Source: Tubiluchus corallicola
Taxonomy: Eukaryota > Priapulida > Priapulimorpha > Priapulimorphida > Tubiluchidae
Assembly: GCA_030141605.1 (NCBI GenBank)
Contig: JAQGDQ010000153.1
Location: forward strand, 124,001 to 188,000
DNA length: 64,000 nucleotides
Direction of reading: 5' to 3'
Of this stretch, positions 56,501 to 63,741 are shown piece after piece. The notes under the pieces are model-generated. The model did not search any database, was not told where the DNA came from, and worked only from the letters and a program-made list of their open reading frames with translations. Numbering within the stretch: position 1 is the first letter of the stretch; each line of letters opens with the position of its first letter. The position numbers and the translations under genes are program-made.

Positions 56501-58028
56501 ACCATTATCTAGGATCATCTCTCTTAAATTTTGTGTGTATGCGTTGTTCATTTTATGAAGTAGTAAATTTGAATAATTTTGTGATGTTTATGAAAAGCAC
56601 AAACTATTGCACTCATACCTGTTGCTATAGAGAAAAGATGAGCATCACAGCAGCTGAGGGAAGCACTAGTTTTTTAAGATGTGCTCTCGTTAATTGTCGT
56701 TCAGCTTGCAATAAAACTGCTTCAATCAGTGAATTAATCACCAAATCTGATTTAGATATTTTATTTTTGACTGAATCGTGGTTTAAAGAAAATTATTCGT
56801 TAACTACTGCTAAAGTTCTCTGCCTAGCTGATTATAAGCTTCACCATGTTGCGAGACCAAGCCGCGGAGGAGGTGTTGCTATCATGTACCATTCAACCGT
56901 CCTTATGATTAAAGTATTTCGGATGTTTAATTTCAACACCTTTGAGTTGCTTGAAGCTCATTTAATAGGCACTTCTACCTTTGTGACTTTGAGTGTCATT
57001 TATCGTCCACCACCTAATGTTAAAAACAAGTATACTCTAGATGCATTCATTCGTAGTTTTTCAGAGTATCTCCATCAGCACCGGTTTGCAACTTCCTCAT
57101 TAGTGTGTTTAGGTGATTTTAATTTGCATTATGAAGACGAGAACTGTAATGATGCAAAGAAGTATAGAAATATGTTGACGTCTTATTCTATGATTCAGCA
57201 TGTGACAGAGCCTACTAACAAGCATGGCCACATAATTGATCATATACTGACACGGTCAATTGATGATGTTATCACCGATGTACGTGTGGAACCGTTAAAT
57301 TCCATATCCGACCATTATCCCATTTATTTCAAGTTAAAATATAGTAGACACTGCAGTAAGTGTCAGACTGAAGGCTACATTAATCATACTAATATCAGAC
57401 AACCTATGCTGAGAAAACTCATTAGTCCAACATACGATTCAACTCCCCATACTACAGATGGCAGTTACTGTAATGTTCAAGGCAACAGTAAGGACTTGTC
57501 AAAGAACATACTGAAAAGTAAGGTATAATAACTAAGTGTTAGCAAGTATACTGCTTTAGTTCTGAATATGGTAGACATATGGTAGAACATTTTGAAGAAT
57601 GTTATTGGTTCAGATATGCTGGAAGTATTTCACTTAAGTGCAGAAGTAGCTTGGTCAGTACACGTTAGCAAGCTTGTTTTCTGTGCGGGAACTTGTGGTT
57701 CAATTCTTAAATGTCATGTTAAAGACTTATGAAATGGTAATGGTGATTCTTTATCTGAGCAGGCAGATCTTTTAATTAATGTAAAGACCAGATACAGGCC
57801 CTTGTTTCGTCATATATCTGTATCTCTGTATATGTAATTCTTTATTTGTGCTTTTATCCTGTGTAGAGTTGTAAGTGCAAGCTACAAAAAATGGCCACTC
57901 CTGCTTTGATGTTTGAACAACTCAGATAAATGTTAATTTTCTTTCTCTAGGAGCGGATAAGAATAAACGCTGCTATTGCTGCAAGTATCCAGGAAGCAGT
58001 CAACAGTGAATGTAAGTTTCTTTTATAA
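38340..58028 (+). CDS. NSD: NSD-family histone H3 lysine-36 methyltransferase (whole gene)
   Basis: Nuclear enzyme that adds methyl groups to H3K36 using S-adenosylmethionine. Twenty exons join with consistent phase: 38340-38552, 40026-40226, 40538-40763, 41032-41148, 42282-43223, 44429-44580, 45706-45961, 46332-46532, 46914-47093, 47598-47827, 49746-49887, 50261-50373, 50996-51177, 51849-51936, 52658-52830, 53124-53209, 53702-53808, 54656-54851, 55622-55788, 57951-58028. The product is about 1,349 residues, close to human NSD2 (about 1,365). Domain order is PWWP1 (about 290-360), PHD cluster (660-870), PWWP2 (873-950), AWS (1005-1052), SET (1053-1180), post-SET (1185-1200), PHD/C5HCH (1235-1325), the NSD1/2/3 signature. 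One intron uses a GC donor. Start (38340) and last exon are the least certain parts; at 58011 a GTAAGT could continue the gene instead of the TAA at 58026. Confidence 0.93.
40026..41148 (+). CDS. NSD: NSD exons 2-4, low-complexity N-terminal region
   Basis: Three exons (40026-40226, 40538-40763, 41032-41148) encode a Ser/Thr/Ala/Lys-rich disordered region, with an Ala/Thr/Val run near the end of exon 3 and RRKSKS-type basic patches in exon 4. Acceptors are TTTGTAG, TTTCTAG and TTTATAG; donors are GCT|GTATGT, CAG|GTATGT and the non-canonical AAAAG|GCAAGC. Phase across the GC donor is exact (G + AA = Glu), and no nearby GT donor in the right phase was found. Confidence 0.75.
42282..43223 (+). 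CDS. NSD: NSD exon 5: PWWP1 and two AT-hook-like motifs
   Basis: 942 nt. The PWWP domain begins near [20 protein letters not shown] and continues to [10 protein letters not shown]; it binds methylated H3K36 and DNA in this family. Downstream are two [16 protein letters not shown] motifs typical of AT-hooks, which grip the minor groove of AT-rich DNA, then a lysine-rich helix and a short HHHH run. Acceptor TTTTTGTAG, donor CATG|GTAAGT. Confidence 0.93.
44429..44580 (+). CDS. NSD: NSD exon 6, linker
   Basis: 152 nt, with acceptor TTCTGTAG and donor GGGG|GTAAGT. Encodes a Pro/Ser/Lys-rich linker without a domain. Phase matches exons 5 and 7, the main support for its place. Confidence 0.75.
45706..47827 (+). 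CDS. NSD: NSD exons 7-10: PHD cluster and PWWP2
   Basis: Exons 45706-45961, 46332-46532, 46914-47093 and 47598-47827. Cys/His pairs appear in order: CVTCEK...CEGSCH...CADC; CFICHD...[11 protein letters not shown]...[23 protein letters not shown]...CTRHF; then [22 protein letters not shown]...CPDC. These make the chained PHD fingers of NSD proteins, which read histone H3 tails. The second PWWP starts [20 protein letters not shown]. All exon junctions fall in phase 1 inside Gly codons except the last. Confidence 0.92.
47828..49745 (+). other. NSD intron 10, no gene seen
   Basis: 1.9 kb of AT-rich intron. TTATAACGAGGCTTGTTATAA and nearby bases at 47,909-47,950 look like a worn pogo/mariner-type repeat end, but no partner end was found. 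Confidence 0.4.
49746..50373 (+). CDS. NSD: NSD exons 11-12: end of PWWP2 and linker
   Basis: 49746-49887 encodes [20 protein letters not shown], the second half of PWWP2. 50261-50373 encodes an alpha-helical linker with [13 protein letters not shown] that leads into AWS. Acceptors TTGACAG and GATTTAG; donors TTAG|GTATAA and AAG|GTCAGA. The 1.9-kb intron before them (47,828-49,745) shows no further exon. Confidence 0.9.
50996..53808 (+). CDS. NSD: NSD exons 13-17: AWS, SET and post-SET catalytic core
   Basis: Exons 50996-51177, 51849-51936, 52658-52830, 53124-53209 and 53702-53808. [23 protein letters not shown] to [11 protein letters not shown], zinc ligands intact. [43 protein letters not shown], then NHSCSPNC across an exon junction, and TFNYNLD. 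The NHSC and Y-containing motifs that form the cofactor and lysine pocket are all present. Post-[16 protein letters not shown] with three zinc cysteines. Nothing essential is missing, so the enzyme is predicted active toward H3K36. Confidence 0.95.
54656..58028 (+). CDS. NSD: NSD exons 18-20: C-terminal PHD/C5HCH and tail
   Basis: 54656-54851 encodes a KKKRKHR patch and PHD half [20 protein letters not shown] to YHLTC. 55622-55788 encodes [20 protein letters not shown] then CQSHSEGN, the C5HCH module unique to NSD proteins. 57951-58028 encodes [20 protein letters not shown] and four to five more residues before TAA at 58026-58028. If the GTAAGT at 58012 is used as donor, another exon would have to lie beyond the inserted retrotransposon. 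Confidence 0.85.
56638..57528 (+). CDS. LINE-type apurinic-like endonuclease ORF without reverse transcriptase
   Basis: The frame is open from about 56308 to 57528; the best start is ATG 56638, giving 296 residues. It is an endonuclease/exonuclease/phosphatase fold of non-LTR retrotransposon type. Catalytic blocks in order: [35 protein letters not shown] and ISDHYPIYF, all with the expected N, E, D/N and D/H residues. Expected role: nicking target DNA for retrotransposition. It ends at TAA with no reverse-transcriptase domain before NSD exon 20, 420 bp away. It lies inside NSD intron 19, same strand. It could be a 3'-truncated LINE or a retained standalone nuclease. The intact frame and motifs are notable. 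Confidence 0.75.
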   Translation: MSITAAEGSTSFLRCALVNCRSACNKTASISELITKSDLDILFLTESWFKENYSLTTAKVLCLADYKLHHVARPSRGGGVAIMYHSTVLMIKVFRMFNFNTFELLEAHLIGTSTFVTLSVIYRPPPNVKNKYTLDAFIRSFSEYLHQHRFATSSLVCLGDFNLHYEDENCNDAKKYRNMLTSYSMIQHVTEPTNKHGHIIDHILTRSIDDVITDVRVEPLNSISDHYPIYFKLKYSRHCSKCQTEGYINHTNIRQPMLRKLISPTYDSTPHTTDGSYCNVQGNSKDLSKNILKSKV

Positions 58029-58033
58029 TGGAA

Positions 58034-58434
58034 TGTGAGAGACTACTACTTCATGATGCCCAAAGTCAAAAATTCATGTTTGAGTAGCTTTATTACGTTT
58101 TATCTGTAAAAAAATATAACAAAATATAACAAACTAATTTGAGCCAAAAAGAAAACAAAGAAATTAATAATAAAGTGAGACTGAATAATCAAAATAAACT
58201 TACATCATGGCTCTACTACTCTTGACAAATAAATGGTTTAACTGAGACAAAACAACAACAACTCTCTTAGCCAATAACAAACTGCCAACTAACCAGGTAA
58301 ACTAGCTCTGTCAATAGAGCATGACAGAAAGAAGCCAAGCCAAGACTTACATATGAATGCAGTTGAAGGACAGTATAGGGGGTTTACAGAATAAGAGAGC
58401 ACTGAACTAATAAAATAACCCAAAATTCTTCACA
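58034..58434 (-). repeat. 3' LTR of the BEL/Pao element
   Basis: 401 bp, with TG...CA ends (TGTGAGAG at the left, CTTCACA at the right on the plus strand). Over the about 258 bp that can be compared with the other LTR it differs by two substitutions and one 3-bp CAA unit. It is the 3' LTR because the element reads on the minus strand. The plus strand carries AATAAA at 58193-58198 and 58228-58233, downstream of the NSD stop. TGGAA at 58029-58033 may be the target duplication, unconfirmed because the other flank is outside the window. Confidence 0.88.
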
Positions 58435-58444
58435 CCGCCCCCTT
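58435..58444 (-). promoter_or_regulatory. Polypurine tract for plus-strand priming
   Basis: The minus strand reads AAGGGGGCGG directly before the 3' LTR (TGTGAAG), the position and composition expected for a retrotransposon polypurine tract. Confidence 0.7.
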
Positions 58445-58500
58445 AAATGCGACTTTAATTACAGGACCATTTACCAAAATAATTGAGTTTACAACAGAAA

Positions 58501-58806
58501 TTAGATGTGTCCTTCAATTAAGCATAATTGATTAATATGTCGTCTTAGAATGCCAGAAGCTGTCTTCAATGTTGCAAACCGCACCAAACCATCTTCATCA
58601 GGACTGGCTACTATTACTCTGCCTAGAGCCCAACTGCTTCGTGGAGTCTGGATGTCTTTAATTAAGACGATGTCACCTTCTTGGATGTTTTTGTTGACTC
58701 TGTTCCATTTAGACCTTTGCTGGAGCATAACTATATATTCCTTCTTCCACCTTTGCCAAAATATGTTGGCCATATGTTGAATGTGGCGCCATCTTCTTGA
58801 GTACAC
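58501..58806 (-). pseudogene. Integrase C-terminal / DUF5641 fragment
   Basis: 101 codons with MANIFWQRWKKEYIVMLQQR, GDIVLIKD and WALGRVI, the conserved C-terminal block following BEL/Pao integrase. It is out of frame with the preceding polymerase frame, which stops at 58808, so a short indel separates them. Confidence 0.85.
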
Positions 58807-58807
58807 A

Positions 58808-60124
58808 TCACAGTCGGTGAATTTTCCAGGTGGTAGAGTAGGACCATTGCGAAACTACAGAAATCAGACGACTGTTCAGGATATTCTCAACCTGACAAAA
58901 ATATGTATGTAATGCTTCATCATCTATGGTGTGCTTGTCCATGATAAAGGCAAGTGTTCGTTTTACGCTCTTTATCAGGTGCTCCCAAACTCCTCCAGTG
59001 TGTGGAGACTGAGGAACATTAAATTGCCATTCGATTCCCTTTTTTTGTAATGCCTTGGAAATGTCCTCATTGATCCACTGCTCGATTGATCTCTTCAGTT
59101 CACGATCTGCTTCAGTTAAATTAGTGCCACAATCAGATCGCAGCATCTTGGGGTCGCCTCTTCGACAAACAAATCTTTGGATAGCATTAATTAAGGAGTC
59201 ACTTTCCATTGTATATAGCCAACGCTGCCATCTTTCTTGGATACCACTGTCCAATTCATCATTCCAAGACTTCCTGTGAAGCACAGTGGCTTCCTGAAAG
59301 AGAAGTTTTCCTCTAACAACATAGGGAGATAAGAAGCCCAGGGGATCATACACTGAGCATAAAATTTGGACCGATTTTCCACGTTTCTCTGCTGGTATGC
59401 TTTCCAAGACTTCTTTCTTGTTGCTCAGCCATTTGGTAAGGTTGAAACCACTTTCAGCTAATAGTGAAGTCATTTGATGAACTAAGTTACAAGCAGCTTG
59501 CACAGTATCAACCGACTTTAAAAAATCATCGATGTAAAAGTTCCGTTCAACAGCCTGGGTTATTTCCTTGTCGTACTTGTCTTCGTTGTCTGTGGCTGTG
59601 CGTCCAAGGGCAAAAGAAGAGATACTGGGAGACCATACACCTCCAAAGAGATGAACTGTCATCCGATAAACTTTTACAGTGTCTTCCAGATTTCCGTCTC
59701 TCCAATATAAGAATCTCAGTGTATCTCTATCTTCGGGCCTGACACGGACCTGGTAAAACATCGCTTCAATATCTGCCATGACAGCGACGTCCTCCAGACG
59801 AAAGCGTATAAGAACTCCTATGAGCTTGCTAGTCAAGTCAGGACCTTGCAAGACAACGTCGTTAAGTGAGACTCCATTAAACTTGGCCCTGCAGTCGAAA
59901 ACAATGCGAGTTTTATCAGGCTTGTTGACATTAAAAACTGGGAAATGAGGGATATACCATATCTTCCCCATGACGCCTGAATCTTCATCAACTTCTTCAG
60001 CATATCCACAAGTTAACAGATTGGAGATTTCTGCTGAATACTTTTTGTGCAGTTCTGGGTGTTTAGAAAGCCTGATCTTCAAACTTGATAGTCTGGATTC
60101 AGCTATTGGTCGATTATCCTCCAA
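58808..60124 (-). pseudogene. BEL/Pao reverse transcriptase joined to the integrase remainder
   Basis: A Pao-type RT: PVFNVNKPDKTRIVFDCRAK, VVLQGPDLTSKLIGVL, VMADIEAMFYQVRV, and NFYIDDFLKSV with the catalytic YIDD. After WQRWLYTMESDS the frame passes directly into integrase sequence (QRFVCRRGDPKMLRSDCGTN, PQSPHTGGVWEHLIKS). RNase H, the zinc-binding part and the first catalytic Asp of integrase are therefore missing, an internal deletion near 59,205. The frame is not continuous with the protease side: upstream similarity continues in another frame across about 60,130. Confidence 0.92.
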
Positions 60125-60140
60125 ATTTGGATCGTGCTCC

Positions 60141-60830
60141 TTAATTAGGAATGGCTAATTGATAATGGTTATCAGCGGTTTTTACTATGCTATTTTCCCA
60201 GATTTTTAGTGCACGCTTGTCTTGTTTTGAGTGAGTTACAGTTTCATCATCGTCATTGATACATCTCTCCAATCTCCAAAATTTTTCAACCTGTGTTGAC
60301 AGTATGTGATCGTTGTTTATGTCAACGTGAGCATAATTGGCTATGTAACATAGTGATTGGCTGCCGCCCCCTATGGGCCCATTTAGAGTCCATCCGAGTG
60401 CAGTTCTGATGTCATAAGGATCCATTGGCGAAGAACCAAGTTTCACTTCAAGAGGTGCCAAGGCAACCGGTACATCCTGTCCAATGAGAAGCATGACGCA
60501 GTTAAAGTCTACATCAGGAAATGAGAGGTCACTGAGATGATCTAAAGTGGACAAATCAGTCTTTTTAACAATACTCTCTGTGAGGCTTGGAAAGGCATCT
60601 ATTGCATAAACTGTATTCAGTTTAATAGCTTCTTTGGCCTCTCCACAGTTGTTGCCTCTTACTGTAAGAGAAATTTTCTCAACTGATGTAGTCTGCTTCT
60701 GACCTAATGTGGAAAGCGTCAACGATGTTTTATGTCCTTTTAGACCTAGTAGCTTCAAAAGTCTTTTACAGCAAAATGAACGATTGCTTCCCCCATCCAG
60801 AAAAGCATAAGTAGATATGGACTATGAGCT
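60141..60830 (-). pseudogene. BEL/Pao aspartic protease (DUF1758) and pol leader
   Basis: Reading right to left, the active-site region FLDGGSNRSF lies near 60,785-60,800 and is followed by VMLLIGQDVPVALAPLEVKL and RTALGWTLNGPIGG, standard for Pao-type proteases. D-G-G replaces the usual D-T/S-G at the catalytic site; I believe this occurs in other BEL families. Stops at 60951-60953 and 60822-60824 lie just before it in the same frame. Confidence 0.85.
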
Positions 60831-60880
60831 GCCTTCAGATGTAACAGTTACAGCGACAACTGGCAAAACGATTTTTTCCT

Positions 60881-62165
60881 TTATAGAAAGTGCAGATGAT
60901 GCACATACTGTGGCATCAGCTTCCATTGCCTCACTGGTTTGTGTGCCCTTTTACTTGCTTGCATCTGATGGCAACCAACTTTCCAATGCTGCATGGAGTA
61001 AGTCAGAATGGCTTGATTGCATCCTTGTCTTTGACACTGTGCTGCTCTATGTCTGCCAGGATTTAGACAATTGAAACAAAGATGTTTTTCCTTGACGTAT
61101 TGGAGACGAGCATCATCTGTCATTTTCTTGAATTTTCCACATGCTCTGAGATGGTGATTTTCCTTACACATCAGACATGTCTTTGAAGCTGGCTGGTCAG
61201 GTCTCTTCTCTTTACTTGGAGTTTCAACTGAAGAACTTGAATAGCTGACAAAACTCTTTACAGGATCCTTTTTGTTTTTGTAATCTTTGGCATTATCGCT
61301 ACCGCTCTTACTGACCTTTCGAGCATCAGACAAGCAGCCGTACACAGGATGAGACATCTCTTCAGAAACTTCTTGAACAAAGTTCTTTACATCAAACATG
61401 TCTGGGTTCCTGTGTTCTGATCTTGCAGTTTGAGTAACCTTAGTCTGCCATCTGCTTTGATATTTGTATGGTAGCTTTTTGATCACGTCCAAGATGTTTG
61501 CTTGAGTGTTAAGCTCCCCGAGACTATTCATTGACCATAGTGTCTCTATACAACTATTTAGCAGATCAGAAAAGTCACGTAATTTCTCTGGTTCACTTGG
61601 CATAATGCTTCCAAACTCTTTTAATTTGTTTACCCAAGCTTGTGTTATGATGTAGGGCTGGCCAAAGCGTTCTGCCAACAATCGCTTAGCATGGGCATAT
61701 GCAGTGTGTGGTTCCATATAGTTGCACCTTTCAATGACTTGCTTAGCCCTGCCTGTGCACAATTGTAGTAGACGACTAAACCTTGCAGACTCATCTGTAG
61801 TGTAACACTCTATGCTAGCCTCTAGTCTTCTCATAAAACGCCAGTAATGTAATGGATTGCCGTCAAAAACGTCAACTTCTACTTTAGGCAAATGTAGTGT
61901 CTGGTAGATACTATTCTGTTGTCTTTGACCTTCCATCGTAAAGTTGATCATAGCACTGAGGTCAGGATTGTGTGATGTGGACGGCTCATCCATAATATTA
62001 GCTGCAAATCTGGGAGTAGAACCCTCCATATGATTATTGTTGCCGTTCGTTGGAGATGCACGATGTGGAATAAAATGCGGAGCCATTGCACTCAAGTTTC
62101 TCATCTGTCTACTGGGAGGCATATTTTCAGAGCGATTTTCATGTTTGAATTTTCGAAAGTCATGC
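60881..62165 (-). pseudogene. BEL/Pao gag core (DUF1759) with zinc knuckles
   Basis: Follows the glycogenin segment in the same frame. Core motifs: LPKVEVDVFDGNPLHYWRFM, RFSRLLQLCTGRAKQVIERC, AKRLLAERFGQPYII. Two Cys/His knuckles follow: CLMCKENHHLRAC and CFNCLNPGRHRAAQC. Gag packages the RNA and forms the particle. The frame leaves the expected gag-protease frame near 61,010 by one base, then runs to 60881 out of register. Confidence 0.9.
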
Positions 62166-62932
62166 ATGAGTGGTTGTACACGTGTCTGATATATTTGTCT
62201 CCAAACATCTACATAACGAGAAAAATGCGATGCTTCATGGCGACGCAGCACTTCCATATTCATCCAAGGCTTCTGCTGACCAATAAAGTGTACTACCTTG
62301 ACATCTCTTTCAAACCGGCGCATTGCAGCAATGTAACCATACCTTGCATCATCATCAACATTGACCATATTGTAAGTATATGGAAGATGTTTGTCGAAAT
62401 CGCCTGCCCATTTACGGAAAAACATATTCAGCAGTCCCTGATCACCTCCATCAAAGCTACCATTTTGACAAGCAAATGCTAGTAACTGTTCATATGGTGT
62501 CACATCCGGCTTAAACACGAAAACACCAGAATTGAATAAGTCTGGCCAGTCAACGTCAGGAGCTGCGGATAATTCCTGCCTCTGAAATAAATCATCTATG
62601 TTTGCCATAACCAAAGTGTCAGCATCAAGGAAAACACATTTACTAAACTGTGTAAGTTTCCAGCAATGCAGTTTCGTGAAACTCACACCCAGCTCAGGTC
62701 GTCCCTATGCACTTAGATTTTCATGATCCAAACTGTCAATGATGTCAAAGGTCTCCACCTGATCAAAAGTCTTTTGAAGAAGACCCTTCACCTGGTCAGA
62801 CACATCAGCAGATATCAGGATTACTAACTGTCGTTGTGTGCCAGTCTGCTTCAATGAATTGGCAAGTACCATAGCAGCTGTTGCATACTGATCGTTGGTT
62901 GCTAGCATAACATAAGCCTCGTCTACTGATAT
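62166..62932 (-). pseudogene. GYG-like: Captured glycogenin (GT8) catalytic domain inside gag
   Basis: About 255 codons in one frame except a TAG at 62705-62707. Motifs in order: AYVMLATNDQYATAAMVLAN (nucleotide-sugar fold start), RPELGVSFTKLHCWKLTQF, CVFLDADTLVMANIDDLF with the Mn-binding D-x-D, FNSGVFVFKPD, GSFDGGDQGLLN, an RYGYIAAM segment at the position of the self-glucosylated tyrosine, and VVHFIGQQKPW. Glycogenin primes glycogen by glucosylating itself from UDP-glucose. The copy has no introns and lacks the C-terminal glycogen-synthase-binding tail. The likely original start codon reads ATA (62930-62932). It lies between the coiled-coil and DUF1759 parts of gag. Identity is firm; activity is unlikely in this copy because of the stop. 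Confidence 0.93.
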
Positions 62933-62967
62933 TCTATCACACAATGAAGACTTCTTAAACCATTCTG

Positions 62968-63492
62968 TCACTTTAGTTTTACATGCAACTTTGTCAAATT
63001 TAACTTTAAAAAACTTTTCTGGCTTGCAGTCAGTTTATCAATATCACTTCCCAAATTACTCTCATTTTCAAGCCGCTTTTGCTTCACTTTTAGTGCTTGC
63101 AGTTTTAATTCACACTCCTGAATTTTTAATTCATTGTCCTTGAGTTTGCGAGAATTCTCAGAAAGCTTCCCACCAGTTTTAAAACTCGAGTAACCACTTT
63201 TGGAAATTCTCGACCGAGTGTTTGTGGTGTGTTGCTCCCCCATGCTACCTGTAGCATGTAGCTGCTGCATGTGGCTGACTGTAGCTTCGGCCTTGAAACT
63301 ACCTGTGGGGGGTGGGCTGTCCACTGCTGGCACATGATGAGCAATAATTCTCTCCACTAGTTCAGCTTTAATTCCACCAACTGCTAAGCCTTTCTGACGA
63401 AGTATTTCTTTTAATTGTTCTCTGGTTTTTGTTTTCAGTTCTTCTTCTGTGTATTGCTTTTCAGCCAGTTCATAAAATTTAGGCTCTACCAT
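62968..63492 (-). CDS. Gag N-terminal segment: SAP domain and coiled coil
   Basis: ATG 63492, 174 residues. A SAP-type helix-turn-helix (TREQLKEILRQKGLAVGGIK then AELVERIIAH) lies near residues 20-55. A Ser/Gly/Thr-rich middle follows, then a Lys/Glu/Leu coiled coil around 125-155 (LKIQECELKLQALKVKQKRL). SAP domains bind DNA or chromatin. The frame ends at TGA 62968-62970. A shift of one base at the TTTTTTA run near 63,008-63,014 would open it into the glycogenin frame. Confidence 0.75.
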   Translation of the reverse strand: MVEPKFYELAEKQYTEEELKTKTREQLKEILRQKGLAVGGIKAELVERIIAHHVPAVDSPPPTGSFKAEATVSHMQQLHATGSMGEQHTTNTRSRISKSGYSSFKTGGKLSENSRKLKDNELKIQECELKLQALKVKQKRLENESNLGSDIDKLTASQKSFLKLNLTKLHVKLK

Positions 63493-63741
63493 TATAAACA
63501 AGCTGTGAAAAATTTATACTAGACAAATAAACCAGTTACTGCTGAATCTAGGTCACAGAACTCAAACCAGGTATTGCAGATTTTCAATGCCACTGTCTGA
63601 TCAACACCAGGCTTGTAGGCTGTACAGCTTGTCCTGTATAACAAATGCAGTCATCATTGCTGTCCATGTCTGACTTTGTACTCAGCAAACCTTCTCCTGT
63701 CCTGTAGTTTTCCCAACAAGAATGGTAGAAGGATATAAAAC
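63493..63741 (-). other. Retrotransposon 5' leader
   Basis: Untranslated part between the 5' LTR end (63742) and the gag ATG (63492). No primer-binding site beginning TGG is evident directly next to the LTR, so the priming tRNA is not assigned. Confidence 0.6.

Noticed and set aside
62705-62707. In-frame TAG in glycogenin as programmed stop read-through
   Set aside because: The same element has several other stops and frame breaks, so ordinary decay is the simpler reading.
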